A stretch of 64,000 nt of DNA from Epiperipatus broadwayi (GCA_028023455.1 JAQFVV010006208.1:10932984-10996983); one strand, 5' to 3'; shown: positions 1 through 12,287, counted from the stretch's first letter. The notes: a model not told the origin generated them from the letters alone. A program made the numbers and translations.

Positions 1-84
1 CATAGATGGAACTTTGCAAAAAAAAAAAAAAACTTTTGGGACATGCCATTCTGATTATCGTTATCACAGTGTTAGTTATACATA

Positions 85-918
85 TTAAATTAATGTAATA
101 TAACGAGCATACTAATATCTCTAAACAAGCTTTTTTCAATAAATGCTGCAAGAGAAAGCATTTAAAATCTCTATTTAGAATTATCCCTATCCTCAAACCG
201 GTTTTGAACTAATGGCTCTCGTCAGTGAGGTGCTAGGACATTCAGACACTAGATCTAAAATACAAACTCCAGCCCAACATTTATCCACTACCTAACTATT
301 AAGCAGAAAATCTGAAATTTTCAGATATCTATACATCTTCAAATCCAGCTTTCTAACTTAAATAGCCACATGGAACTGAACCAAATTCAGATACACCATA
401 TATTAATAGCCTTAGCGATATAACATTGCCAAAACCTTAAAAGTCAAACATTAATAGTAAGGAAACCAAGTCATACATCACGTTACTTAATTAGATTGTA
501 TTTACAAATGTAATATAATGAGCATGCCAAGAGCTCTAAAGAAGCTTTTTTCGATAAATGCCACAAGAGAGAGCATTTTAAGTTACATAGCTGGATTTGA
601 AAACATACAGATGTCTGAAAATTTCAGATTTTCTGCTATTAATAAATTAAGTATTCGCTAAATGCTGGGCTAGAGTTTGTATTTTAGATCTAGTGTCTGG
701 ATGTCCTAGCTCCTCACTGAGGAGAACGATTAGCTCGAAACTAACCAGTTTGAGGGTAGAGATAATTCTAGATAGAGACTTTAAATGCTTTCTCTTGTGG
801 CATTTATCAAAAAAAGATTGTTTAGAGCTATTAGTACACTTGTTATATTACATTTGTAAATACAAGCTAATTAAGTCACATGATGTATGATTTGGTTTCC
901 TTACTATTATGTTAAACT
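85..918. repeat. IR-A palindromic repeat cluster
   Basis: The segment around 130-365 reappears as its reverse complement around 590-815, including the shared block CTAGATCTAAAATACAAAC. A second palindrome pairs about 447-585 with about 790-918. The block near 95-165 is also repeated directly at 510-580. This looks like two overlapping inverted dimers of one family. No coding potential was recognised. It lies at the left edge, presumably in an intron of the minus-strand collagen gene. Confidence 0.75.
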
Positions 919-982
919 AAATATGTACTATTACAATATACATACTATAAGTTGATTTATTTATTTTGTAATGTTAGAGTAT

Positions 983-1120
983 TACCTTAAAATTTGATAA
1001 TCCAAAGGTGTAAGTTTGACTCCTATGTTAGCATTGTCACTGGCCAGGCCAGCGATACCTTAAGAAGAGTGGAGAATAATGTCACTCAAAATGTTGTGTG
1101 ATCTACCAAGCTGTCTCATC
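983..1120 (+). repeat. IR-B half element
   Basis: A single arm resembling the right arms at 12005-12170 and 43000-43110: a tRNA box-B-like stretch, then GGCCAGGCCAGC and a segment like AGAATAAT. The partner arm is missing. 1121-1716 holds nothing else I recognise. Confidence 0.6.
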
Positions 1121-1716
1121 TATTAATTTGGATGTTATTATTAACAGTTGTTTGTATTCATATATAAATGTTTTTTTTTTCACATGGTAATTTTTAATTA
1201 TAACTCAATATTTATTTGTCTCCACTTAACTATAAATGAAAAAATTCAAATATGTAATCTTTAAATGTATTAATTATATTAGACGAATGAAGTAAAACAT
1301 AGCTAATTATAAATTACTATCATCTAAACATCACATGACTATCACTATTTACCCAAAAACTTAATTATTTTAGTTCTCCTATATAAGAATTGCTGATTGA
1401 TCACATCCTTTGTGCAAATACACATTCTAGGAAGATTTATTCACCTAAAATTTTAACTTTTAGTATTATAAATTACTAGTCCATCTAAATCACTATAATG
1501 AGAACATACATACACAATACTACCTGTGCAATGCCGAATTTTCTGACATTTTAGAAATTTTGACAGGGAAATTAAACATTTGTAAAGGTGTAACAAATAT
1601 TCAAAGTAAGGTAGTTGGAAATATAGATATTTACCAGCATTCAAAAAAAGTAAAAACCAAATGATAGTTGTTTATTTGAAAAAATGAAATAGAAGAGAAA
1701 TAACAAATCTGCATTA

Positions 1717-1817
1717 GTCAAGCATTGGTGGCCTAGCGGTTAGCATAGCTGCTTTCCAAGCAGCTGGCCCGGGTTTGCTTCCTGGTAAATGCTTTGACAT
1801 ATGAAAAAAAAAACAAA
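1717..1817 (+). mobile_element. tRNA-Gly(UCC)-derived SINE with TSD
   Basis: About 75 bases follow tRNA-Gly closely: GCATTGGTGG at the 5' end, a TCC anticodon in GCTTTCCAAG, and a box-B-like CCGGGTTTGCTTCC. A short GACATATG tail and an A-rich run follow. The copy is flanked by the perfect 12-bp duplication AAATCTGCATTA (1705-1716 and 1818-1829). It is a retroposed SINE, not a tRNA gene: the acceptor stem is incomplete and box B is mutated. The TSD suggests insertion was fairly recent. Confidence 0.9.
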
Positions 1818-1829
1818 AAATCTGCATTA

Positions 1830-2345
1830 TTTACCAAGGACTGACAGTAGTCAAAAATAGATAAAATGAATTAAACAAATAAAATTCTTAATATTATCAA
1901 TATAATACCAAACTGTTATCTACATTGCTCACAACAGTTGAGCTAAAGTTTTTTCTTTTGGTGAACAAAAGAATACTTAATTATTTTCTGATTAATAAAA
2001 AAAGATTTTGATTTAACCAATTGGGATAGAGCTGTCGTGTTATACCTGAGTAGCAATTGACCCCAGCAGTAACTATTCCTAGTTCAGCTAACTGTATTAA
2101 TAAATGTAAATTTCATTTTTAGATTAACAAATCTTTAAAAAATAAACTTATTAAAAGGTAACATTTTTCTTACATTATCAAACTAGCTTATGGATCATTT
2201 TTATCTTGTGATATATCAATATTAAAGATACCCCCTGAAATATAAATACCTTAAAATTCTCTTCATGAGGTTTTGTTTTAATAAAATCAATCAAGTAAAA
2301 AATAGTATCGTAAGGAAGTTTGCTTAAGATTTGTATATTACTTAC
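1830..2345 (-). other. Intron 3' of the endostatin exon
   Basis: Begins on the minus strand with donor GTAAG at 2341-2345. I found no further endostatin exon between here and base 1, so the C-terminal part of that domain should lie beyond the left edge. An AG-ended tract near 2245 could be an acceptor, but the reading after it stops after about 15 residues and does not match endostatin. Confidence 0.5.
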
Positions 2346-2540
2346 CCTCAAGTTTACAACAGGAAGGTTACGGTCAGCGAATCTGACAATACTGTCCAGA
2401 TTCTGGACCCGTGATGAGAGAAAAGATCGGAATGTTCCACGAAGTTTAGCTTGCCTTGACTGTTGGTAACAGGCAAAATCTACACCTCGAACACCATTCA
2501 TATCTCCAGTATAAGGCGTATTGAGAGCAGCCATACGTAA
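2346..2540 (-). CDS. Endostatin domain exon (N-terminal half) of multiplexin
   Basis: A 195-base exon (65 codons, phase 0 at both ends) with acceptor TTTTTTATAG and donor GTAAG. The product reads [12 protein letters not shown], then [27 protein letters not shown] and [10 protein letters not shown], matching the start of the collagen XV/XVIII endostatin fold. The Cys of DFACYQQ corresponds to the conserved disulphide Cys. In vertebrate endostatin several zinc-binding histidines precede and overlap this point. Here the matching position is Arg (VLRMAALN) and no His is present in this or the preceding hinge exon. The domain is incomplete; the remainder is off the left edge. In this family endostatin is the C-terminal, proteolytically released domain of a basement-membrane proteoglycan. 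Confidence 0.93.
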
Positions 2541-2662
2541 CTATAAAAAATTTACTCCATTTTAATATTTTTACATATTTACATTTTAATAAAATAAAAT
2601 AAAAAAGAATATAGTTTTTTTTTATAACTATTTTACTTATAATTTAGACATCAAATACTTAC

Positions 2663-2731
2663 AACTGGTCCCTCTTTTATAAGACTCTCCGCAGGTGGAA
2701 CAATAACTATTCTGGGCTTTTCCGTTGTTGT
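2663..2731 (-). CDS. Hinge exon of multiplexin NC1
   Basis: A 69-base exon (23 codons, phase 0 both ends) with acceptor TTATTTTCAG and donor GTAAG. It encodes a Thr/Pro/Lys-rich linker (TTTEKPRIVIVPPAES...KEGPV) that leads straight into LRMAALN of the next exon. It corresponds to the protease-sensitive hinge between trimerization and endostatin domains. With the 13-codon exon upstream the linker is only about 36 residues, which looks short for the family. Its identity rests on position and phase more than on sequence similarity. Confidence 0.8.
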
Positions 2732-2741
2732 CTGAAAATAA

Positions 2742-4890
2742 AGAGTACATTACCGAAATTTAATTTTAGACATTTATAATTTTGTTTTAATAAGTAAGAA
2801 TATAAATCATAAATATTATTTATTGTGATTATTAAAAAAAAGAGAGAAATAATATTGAGCTAATCTATCCACAAGACTGGTACAGCACAATTACCTATAC
2901 AACCAGGCTAAGAAAGGCAGTGAATACTTAATCAAAATTTTTGGATTACAAGTTACAGTTGGGCCATAATCTCTCTAAGGTTGACCCTGTTTGCTCTGAG
3001 AGATGACAGAATGAGAAAAATGAAGAAGGTGTGGTATATAGCCAAAGATATGCATGTCATAAATAAAAAAGAAACTAGCATCCCTCTTTCCAAAAAATGG
3101 CATTTATAACTTTTCTTACAGTTATTAGAATGTAAATTACTTTCTAAAATTCAATTTTAAGCTCATTCGATTAATAATATACAAAACAACTTTAAAACGA
3201 GAGTTTAATAAATTTTAATTGTATATATCTATGACTATGATACACTTAGTATTGAAAGTGCTTAGCTGAATAAAATAAATATTTGTAACATCGGGAAAAA
3301 AAACCTGTCCTGTTTTTAAATGTATAAACATTTACTAAATCATTATTCAGTTTAGTAAACAAAATAATAAATTACAAAGAATAAAAGCCAGATGTTAAAC
3401 TTCAAATATTAAAATTATATGAGATGATATTATATGTAAAAAAACATTAAGTAGCACAGTGTTATTATTGCTACTATAACGGTCAGGGAAGGATTTAGTC
3501 TTACCGTAACTGCCATACAAGGTCACCGCCAGGCCATTTGAACCTGGAATATTTATATAGTAGGCAGATACGTACTGCTAAGATCCAATTTTTTACATTA
3601 TTATTATTGACCATTAGCCCATGCCACTAGCTCAAGGAGAAGCAGAGCTTTTATAATACTTATTTAAAGCATTTTAATAAAGAAAAAGATTTACATTCTT
3701 ATTTATAACATTTCAATAAAGAAAGATTTAAAATAAAAAAAAAAGCTACTGCCAATAATAACACACAAAAAACATTTATTGACACACGTATATAAATTTG
3801 AGGAATAAATTTAGACTTTACTATTAATTTTAAATTTAAATTATTTAAGTAAGTCCACACAGATGGACATTTTAATAATATCTTTACTTTAGAATGTTGA
3901 GTATAGATAGGCTACATAGATTACGCAATTAAAAACTTTCAAAAAATAAACAAACATTTAATCTCATGGCCAACCCAACGCCTGCTTTCAGATATACAGA
4001 TGCAACCAATGCAATATGAAGATACTAACATAAAACCATGCTGACAGGAATGTGGTTTTGCAGCGTGATATTATTTAAGACATGATCCTCGTCCAGAACA
4101 GGAATGTGCGTCTGTCTGGTGAAGGAATCATGCATATAAAATATTTAAAGAGAAATGCTACATATGGGGGAGAGCAGTCTATCTCCCAACTTACAGTCCC
4201 TATCCATAGAGGTAAAGGAAGTCAATGTCACAGAAAATACATCTGCATACATTGCAACGCAATGACTACACCTTTGGGACATGCATTCAATTGGGCTTTG
4301 CCCTATATGCTAACATGCTTTACACTGCATTAATATAAATGCCCATATATCTCTCTACTAGCATCGACTTAACTATGAAACAAATAGTCTGAAATTTAAC
4401 CCTTTTAAAATAAATATAAACAGTTTTAATTATAAAGCTATTGATGGAATTGCTGAGGGAAATTTACAATAAAGTAAACCCAATGGCATACATTGTAAGG
4501 TGCCGCATTGACATCAACAACTTAGAAGATATACCAGTAAATACATTTGGACACTCAGCATGAGGTGTCATATTTACCGATATATCTATTTCATGTATAA
4601 AAATATTAAAACATAATCAACATAATGAATCTATGCAGCCATCTACACTCAGCTTAAATTTAATACATTTCTAATAATTTAGTTATTAAACAAAACAAAA
4701 AATAAATTATAACTGAAATGCAAAAATAGAAGTGATTAGCAAACATTATACAAAAAAATGACTAGTTTGAATTTATGTTCAGTCAGATAAGAAATTTTCT
4801 TAGAGGTTTACGTATTTGAAAAAGTTCTTTAGTCAGATTAAGAGTTCATTTAAAAATTGTGTTTAGTAGGCACATTAAAAAAACTTGTTT
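2742..4890 (-). other. Intron, no recognised feature
   Basis: AT-rich intron between the two hinge exons. An 83-codon open frame at 4082-4333 (+) resembles nothing I know. A splice-like segment near 3505-3577 is discussed under rejected items. Confidence 0.4.
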
Positions 4891-5060
4891 GAGAGATCTA
4901 AAAGTTCATATTTATAAAAGTCTATACTTTCCATTTGATCCTGGGGATTCCTTAGACTTCATCCATTTTATGAATTTCCTCACTGATTATATTATTTGCC
5001 AAAGTTTCTTGGAAATGTAATTGCTGCAAGCCGTTCATTCTATCGGGAGTTTGTCTCAGT
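4890..5060 (-). mobile_element. Degenerate LINE reverse-transcriptase fragment
   Basis: On the minus strand, two frames joined by one shift read NNIISEEIHKM and MKSKESPGSNGKYR. This resembles the start of a LINE RT domain (…EEI…K…KSPGPDG). Stops lie on both sides. 5061-5934 shows nothing further I can name. The call rests on one short motif. Confidence 0.4.
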
Positions 5061-5934
5061 CAGCGCAGATAAAGTAAATGAAATCTATTGCATGACCCTT
5101 AAATCACGGAGTCTGCAATACAGCTAGCTATAAAATGTTTTAACTGGTCAGCATAGTTCTATGAATAGTCAATCACCTCTTTAAATTCAATTATTTTTCT
5201 TTTTATAGTATCTGGCCTCCTTATCTTCAATCTTCAGGATTTATCTAACATGATATCACTGATTCTAATGTTCCATTTTCGGTCCATGTTGTGGCTTCAT
5301 GCTTGCATTGGTCAATCTAATTTTTTTTCTCTTATCTGACTTTTCTATTATATAGTGCCCAAGGGCTTGTCTGCTTAAGATTTAATTAATAAAACAATCA
5401 CTTCCATCTTCAGATTCAAATATGACTTTTAAATAGAAATTAATTAACATTTATTTTTATTTTCTTTTATACAACTTTTTCTTTTAGAAATATTTATCTA
5501 TCTTTAGATCTTATATTTTTTTCCCCCAAAAAAGTACTTTTAAATACTTTTTTTTAAAAAAATAGTTTTAAAGTTTTCTATCTGTGTGATATATATCTAT
5601 GTTAAATTTGTACAAATAATTTGTCAATTGAAATATCAGGCTTATAAGTTCAAGCCCTGATTTAAGCATGGTCAAGAAGAGTTGGTAATTAAGTGTGTGC
5701 ATGTAAATTTAATCTAATAGTACACATGTGAAGATTAATTGACTTCCACAAGACTAATTACTACATGTAACCGCAACAACAATTAAAATCACGCACCTAT
5801 TAATTTTTCTCTGCATGAATGGTTTCTTGTCTATTCTTATACAAGGGAAAACTAAGCAAAATATAAATTTAAGAAATTACAGCATAATTCAAAGATATAT
5901 TTGTTGGTAGTAATAAGGAGATTCAAAGCAACAC

Positions 5935-6380
5935 ATATAGGTGAGAGAGCAAACCGATATCTATAACATTGAAAGAATTAAAAGATTGAAACAGGCCTGA
6001 ACTGGATAGGTAGCTAAAAAAGACTTCATAGATGGTCAATTGAATCTCAAGAAATTATAAATGATCTAGAAAATATCACATGTGATGTAGACAAATGAGA
6101 TAAAAAGATTTTAAAAAATGAAGAAGAAAAGCTGTGGATTAAAGATATTGGATTAAACATGAAATTATCTTGCAATAAATCATTTGAAAATGATGTTATA
6201 TTGTATATAGATGTGAATATGTTTCTAACCCATACATTCATACCACATATGAGATGGACCGGATAAAATAAGAAAGTGTGCAGGGGTGATATGGAGAAAA
6301 GAAGCTAAATATGGGAAAAGATGGATTGAACTTGGAGAGACTTTCATCCTGCAGTGGATTGATAATGGTTGATGATGTTT
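5935..6380 (+). mobile_element. RTE-type LINE 3' end, degenerate
   Basis: The last part reads DKIRKCAGVIWRKEAK, then RWIELGETFILQWIDNG and a stop. This is the C-terminal signature of RTE-type LINEs and is nearly the same as the better copy at 20028-20510. Upstream, a stop-ridden NIERIKRLK block matches the same copy. It ends in a TGATGATG tail, as RTE elements often end in short tandem repeats. It is a dead 3' fragment. 6381-7061 holds nothing recognised. Confidence 0.75.
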
Positions 6381-7061
6381 CTAACCCACTAAAACATCTC
6401 ATGACCACCACAAACTGTTTCTCTATTACACAGAGAAGCTAAAAGTCTGTCATATTTTTAAAAGTTAGTAAGAAAAATTTTAACCAACAAAAAGGTGATG
6501 TTATTAAATTTTGTGCTTGCGCACACAAGAATTCTTTCAGCAGACATTAGATTTCCAAGTATATATATCAGAATCATGACCCAAGATCAAATCTATTAAG
6601 TGGAATTAAGATCATACTTTCAATTCTCTTGAATCCTTAGCTTCAAGATTTTCAGAGTGAAAAAGACATTCCCTATATTATTTTCAGACGAGGTCTTACT
6701 TTCGCTTCATTTTTTGGCAATATGCTTCGAGTTTTTAAAAAAATAAAATTATACCAGAATAAATGTTACATTATTTAAAAAAATAATTTTTTTTAAACAT
6801 TTCACTGGAATTTTTTTATATCTTAACAATAAGTTAAAGAGAATCGACCAGCACAAGTAGTTTTCTTACAATGAATAGTCACGTTCACGCTAAATCATCA
6901 CAAACTTTTAAGAATATTAATAACAAAATGGTGTATTTTATACTCGATGCATATTAGTTATGTTTAAAATATGTCACAAATTTTATTATATATAAACATT
7001 CTGTGAAATTGCATAAACTAAATGACAATCTGATAGAATAATATTCACAATAACAATCTTT

Positions 7062-7737
7062 ACCATATAATACTAAATCATCCATGCACTTTACTACTTA
7101 TGGAAGTAATATAATTTTCTACTTCTTCTTTTCCTATGTATTGATTTCTATTATAACATATCATACCATTTACGCATTCTTATACACTTTATCAATACTT
7201 TTATTTGTATTACACTAACAGTTTCGACTGTCCTGCAGTCATCATCAGAGCTACAATATTCAAATATATAACTATACAATTATTACACTTATCTACATAT
7301 ATATATATTGTGTATTAATTATGTATATATATGTGGATAAGTATAATAATTGTATAATTATATATTTGTATAATGTAGCTCTGATGATGACTGCAGGATA
7401 GTCGAAACTGTTAGTGTAATACAAATAAAAGTATTGGTAAAGTGTATAAGAAGGTGTAAATGGTATAGCACTTTACTACTGTTACACAATGCATTATTTA
7501 CCACCCTCTTTTACAGTTTACAGTTTTGATTGTCCCAGCAATCTTCATCAGAACTTTTATATCTCCTAACTTCAATTGTTAACAGTAGTAAAGTGCATGG
7601 ATGATTGTCAGTTGAAGTTAGGAGATATAAAAGTTCTGAAGAAGATTGCTGGGGCAATCGAAACTATAAAAGAGGGTGGTAAATAAAGCATTGTGTAACA
7701 GTAGTAAAGTTATTGGATGATTTAGTATTATATGGTA
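7062..7737. repeat. Nested IR-C palindromes
   Basis: An outer pair (about 7062-7100 with 7700-7737) encloses two further palindromes. In 7165-7469 the arms carry CAGTTTCGACTGTCCTGCAG and its complement around an AT-rich centre. In 7470-7700 a diverged pair carries the equivalent TTTTGATTGTCCCAGCAATC core. The core recurs at five other places in this window. 7738-8164 contains nothing recognised. Confidence 0.85.
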
Positions 7738-8164
7738 TACATTTGGCAATGCAATAAGAAAGAGTAGTTAATAATAATCTTTATGAATAACAACATTAAG
7801 ATTATTTATAATGTGAATGGAAAGAAAAAAAGGTATGTGTGCATCAAATCTATAAAGCTCTAATAATATATATATATATGTTGATATGAAGATTTTCATG
7901 AGTTACAGATCAAGCGGAAATGTTATTGGTATATTTATAATCAAAATCATATACAGATGAATCCACAAAATATATCATATACATATTAATAAAATTGTAA
8001 TAAAAATAATGAATTAAAATGGCGATAATACATTTTATATATAACTATAGTAAACTACATAAATCTTTCAGTTGATGTCTTAACTTTCTTCAATTGAAAT
8101 CCATTTAAATTCAAATTTAGTGGAAGTAATTTCAGTTGAAGAAGATTATGAAATTAACTGAAAG

Positions 8165-8805
8165 TACTGCCATATCTGACCTTGTCTTCAGAAATGCACT
8201 AGACATATGCCTTCCTTATCTAATCGGAGAGAGCATCATTGCCTAATGGCCAGCATTAACTAATGGTAGGATTTTATACACATGTTTATATATTGGCCAT
8301 ACTTATGTGGTTAGATAAGGAAGGAATCTGGCCTAGTGCTTTTCTGAAGGCAAGGTCAGATATGTCATCCCATCCCCTGGCTAAATTTAACTCTGGAAAA
8401 CGTAGTCATCGAGTTGAGCCAGACGACATGTTGTCTGCTTTGTTGGTTTCTCAGCTTTATTCCTGTTCTCGTCTTGTTCATCATCCTTGTTTGATGATTG
8501 CCAGATGGAAGAAAGCAACAACTCAGGCAAATACTCAGGGACAAGATCATCAAACAAGGATGATGAACAAGACAAAAACAGCTATACACCCGAGAAACCA
8601 ACAAAGCAGACAATACGCCATCAAGCTCATCCCAATGTTCACGTTCTCTAGGAATAAATTTAGCCAGGGGGAGGGATGTCATATCTGACCTTGCTCTCAG
8701 AAGTGCCCTAGCCAAGATTCCTTCCTTATCTAATCGGAAGCTCCGATTAGATAAGTAAGGAATCTGGACTAGTGCACTTCTGAAGGCAAGGTCAGATATG
8801 ACAGT
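8165..8805. repeat. IR-F palindromic element
   Basis: CATATCTGACCTTG occurs at the left end and again near 8683. Its complement lies near 8350 and at the right end. The interior (about 8365-8690) is itself a palindrome centred near 8525. Both arms translate to related peptides containing PLAKF, LSALLVS and LVHHPCLMI: one on the plus strand (8263-8688) and one on the minus strand (8365-8715). The repeat unit therefore may derive from a coding sequence, whose identity I do not recognise. Confidence 0.75.
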
Positions 8806-9324
8806 ATTTCTGAGGTTTATTACAGTTATTTATAAAATATATTATCACTGTTATAATTCATTATTTTTATTACAAAAATTATTCTATTTTATTTACATAT
8901 ATATATAGCAGTCTACACGATTATCAAATCTGCAACTCCATATTTTTAATTCGTTATGAGAGAATAATATTAGCATAAATTTAATTATCTATTAAGACCT
9001 GTAGAGGTCCCTACCTTTGCATTTTCAAGCGCACATGCTTAAAGGTCTATTAAATTAAATACAGTACTGTAATAAGAAGTTGAGAGTAAAAGTTAGCGCT
9101 ATATGATTACGAAATAAATTCTTACTAGAGAAAACCAACTATCCAAAATTTAGTTACAATAGTTTGATTATCCCTGTATCTAGAATTAAGATTCCAGATT
9201 AATGTGATAAAAATGCTAATTATTCTCACTATTTTACGAAATGAATATGGTTAATAATTAAATATTTTTATTCTTAAGAATATCAAAATAATATAATAAG
9301 CATAATTTTATTTGTCATACTTAC
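8806..9324 (-). other. Intron, no recognised feature
   Basis: AT-rich sequence between IR-F and the donor of the 13-codon exon; nothing identified. Confidence 0.4.
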
Positions 9325-9363
9325 TGTAGGAATTTCTTTGGAAACTGGTATTAATGATCCAAA
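9325..9363 (-). CDS. 13-codon linker exon of multiplexin NC1
   Basis: A 39-base exon (phase 0 both ends), acceptor GCTTCTATAG and donor GTAAG, encoding FGSLIPVSKEIPT. It follows the trimerization exon ending GWMHVS. In collagen XVIII the trimerization fold likewise continues a few residues past GW.(K/R)V and then enters a Pro-rich hinge. Exon size, phase and order fit, but the sequence is too short to be decisive. Both this exon and the next hinge exon are multiples of three and symmetric, so either could be skipped without a frameshift. Confidence 0.72.
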
Positions 9364-10339
9364 CTATAGAAGCAAAAATACGAATATAAATAAAGAATAA
9401 TGTTATATATATATACATTCAAAAATAAATCTGCATCGCAGCCGCCATTTTTTAAAAAAGCTAAAAGAAGAAAAATAAAATTTTAATTAAGATTCAATAT
9501 GTTTAACAAAATTTTTAATACCACTGTATTTTATGACACTTTTTAATTAATTTTCCTTAGTAATTTAATCTTTCTAAGAATGGCTTTAATTATAAGGAGA
9601 TTCAATCAAATGATTTGCTTTTCCTATTTATAACCTCCTGCAAAGCTCTTAATGAATTTTTATGTACAGATAAATTAGAAATGCTAAATAAATAATCTGT
9701 TAGCCAGATGCTATTTTAAGATGCAGAAGGTAATGGCAGACATTTAATTATTCTTTTTACAAAGAATAAAATCTGCATTTTGGAACACAAAATCAAGTAT
9801 AAAATTTAAAATAACTGTACTTCTTAGAATAAAAATTAATCTTAAAAATGAAGATGTATATAAATTAAATATTGATCATATATATAAATACACACACCCA
9901 TACAAAATTTGTTACATTATATAGATTTTAAAAACTTTAAGAAAAAGGTTTCTTTATAAATAATCTAAATATGAACAATGATAGAGAAGAATACCATGGG
10001 GTGATAAGATTTTTCATTCTTATTTTGCCTTCTGGATACTATAATCAGATAGCTACTTATTGAGAAGTTTGTATAATTAGTTGTTTTCTATGAAGTAGAT
10101 ATTAAAGAAAATTTCTAAGCTTGTTTGTAACCGAAAAAAATGTCAATGTTTCTCAGATATAAAATCTGATTGTGGGCAAGGCATGATTGAATGTGTTGCT
10201 CAGAAAGCAAGAACTACATCACAAATTCTTTTTCTAACAATATATTGCTATGAACTATCAATCTAAGCTTACTATTATGGATTATTTTGAAGGATGTTTG
10301 GACCTGAACTTCAAGTTAATGAATAATATATTTATATAT
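9364..10339 (-). other. Intron, no recognised feature
   Basis: AT-rich. A short stretch near 10070-10230 resembles parts of the SINE-like sequences at 30640-30790 and 43740-43900 (AATTTCTAAGCTTGTTTG against AATTCCTAAGCTTGTTTA). Otherwise nothing was identified. Confidence 0.35.
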
Positions 10340-11246
10340 ATCAAAAACAGGTTTATTCAACTATGTATACAACAAAAGAAAAAAAAATAGCAAAAACTCA
10401 CTCCTCCAGAGAGGAATGTCCAACATTAACAAGATTCCATATGGAATTCACCACAAAGTGAGGAGTTAACTTCAAATCTCTTTCTTTGATTTCTTTTAAC
10501 TTTTGTAGAAAAATTAATTTTTGATCAGGCAAAACTGACTTGAAGATTAGAATGCATCTGACAAACCATAGACAAAAAGAAATGAAAGTGGCACTTCTTA
10601 TAGTTGCAAAATCCCCAGAGGCAATACCTTCTATGAGTGTGTTGATAATTGGATATTTTGGTATATAAATTTGATTAATCAATATTCTACAGTCCTGAAG
10701 AGATGAACAATTGTTGAATATGTGAAATATGGTATCATCCTCCCTATGGCAGAGTGAGCACACAGGGTCCAAAGATGAAAAACCTCTGTACATCACAAGA
10801 AAATGTCTTGTGGGAAGGGCATTGATATTTAACTTTAGAAGGAAGTCCAAATATTTTGGCTCTAGATTCCATCTTTTATATTTCTTTATAATGGCAAAGT
10901 TTGTACAGGTGAGAATGTTAGGATCTGGGATAATTGGTGAAAACAAAAGAAGATAGACATCCCAATAACGAAGTTTCATTGGTTTTATTTGATTTAAAGG
11001 TGTGAGAATTTTTGCAAGGTCAAGTAAGACTTGTGTCAGCCAACCATCATTAATTGGAGGTGGTGTATCTGTAGGATGAATATATAGAAAAGGTGAGTCA
11101 TCAGGAAAAATCCCATTAAGTCTTATAATGAGGTTATTTGATTTCTGTAGATAAAGAACCTGAAGTGAGTGCATTGACAAACCATTAAGTTTTGTTGGTC
11201 TCTGAACTCCTCTTAAGCTAATAGCAACAGTTTTATCCTTCCACAT
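10340..11246 (-). mobile_element. LINE-beta ORF2 C-terminal fragment
   Basis: An uninterrupted 282-codon frame (10398-11246). It carries LRYWDVYLLLF (about residues 92-102), then WNLEPKYLDFLLKLNINALP and a CCHC knuckle, C163-x2-C166-x8-H175-x4-C180. The arrangement resembles the post-RT zinc-knuckle region of LINE ORF2 proteins. An AATAAA on the minus strand (10352-10357) follows the stop. No RT catalytic motifs are present, so it is a 5'-truncated insertion. The open frame suggests a relatively young copy. Related pieces lie at 34900-35195 and 39835-39960. The LINE clade is not assigned. Confidence 0.8.
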
Positions 11247-11275
11247 TAGTCTAGAATGTAGGTTAATTTTTTTAT

Positions 11276-11432
11276 TTTATCATTTCCTCATGACTGTACT
11301 GCAGTCTTCATCAGAGCTCTCTATAACTTTCACTTCTCTCTCTACAACTGTAATTCAGTTAGTTATAGAGAGAGAAGTGAAAGTTTTAGAGAACTCTGAT
11401 GAAGACTGCAGGACAATCGAAACTGTAAGCAA
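11276..11432. repeat. IR-C palindrome
   Basis: Arms with ACTGCAGTCTTCATCAGAG and its complement flank a second inverted pair, AGAGAGAAGTGAAAG. It abuts the 5' end of the LINE-beta fragment. 11433-11897 holds an A-run but nothing else recognised. Confidence 0.85.
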
Positions 11433-11897
11433 AATAAAGAATGAATTATATAAAAATTGCATTAAAGTATATATGAGAAGATGATAAATTTTTTTTAATA
11501 GATATGAATATATGAAGAGAAATGCAAAAAAAGTAAAGGAGAAGATATAAGAAATGTAGATTTTGCTTTCACAAGATCTAGTGTAACTTAATATTCACAA
11601 TCAAAGTTTAGTATTAGGATTGTGACTAATTATTTTGAAAAATCTAAACATTTAGTTAAGAATCAGGTTCAAATATGTCAAAAACAAATCCAAAGTAGTA
11701 ATTAAGCAATCCTTTTCAATTCATACATACACATTTGCAAGTATACTCCAGAAGCTGAAAACAAATGTTTTGAAGTGTTTGCAATAATAATCCAAAAAAA
11801 AAAAAAAAAAAATTCAATTTATATCATATAATTTAATAATTATAATAATTTCTATAAAACCCTTGTGTTTATGCTTTTGAAGACAATAAAATTATTT

Positions 11898-12287
11898 GTA
11901 TTTATATATTAGACTATTTCCACCATATAATATTAAGTATTAAATGCCTTGAGAAATCTATGGGGGAACTTCATAGATAAGTATAAAATTTCTACCGACT
12001 GTTACCTTTGGCGGGATGGCTCAATTTGTTAGAGTTTTTGTCTTAAAATTCAATATTCAAAAATTTAAGGGTCAAGGTTCAATTCCCATGCTAGTGCTGT
12101 CTTTGGTTAGGCCAGCAACACCCGAAGAAGAGAGGAGAATAATACCTCTCAAAACTTTGTGCATATGCTAATTGTGTTTTGATGTAATTTAAATAAAGTT
12201 AAATTTTTCTAAAGACACTCAATACTTAATATTAGATGATGGAAATAGTCCAATACATAACTAAAATATCACCACCACAAAGCTTTA
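11898..12287. repeat. IR-B dimer with deleted left arm
   Basis: A left-arm remnant (about 11898-11960, TATTAGACTATTTCCACCAT) is the complement of the right end (TGATGGAAATAGTCCAATA). The right arm is complete. It contains GGCTCAATTTGTTAGAG (box-A-like) and GGTTCAATTCCC (box-B-like), so this family carries a tRNA-derived Pol III promoter. Confidence 0.75.

Noticed and set aside
1717-1791. Functional tRNA-Gly gene
   Set aside because: Mismatched acceptor stem, mutated box B, A-tail and TSD show a retroposed SINE.
2178-2345. Extension of the endostatin frame past the donor
   Set aside because: The frame stays open beyond 2346, but the residues ([16 protein letters not shown]…) do not match endostatin and a strong GTAAG donor is in place.
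3505-3577. Possible extra collagen exon on the minus strand
   Set aside because: An AG acceptor, an open reading (QYVSAYYINIPGSNG…) and a GTAAG donor are present, but the length of 73 bases would break the phase-0 series and the sequence has no NC1 similarity.
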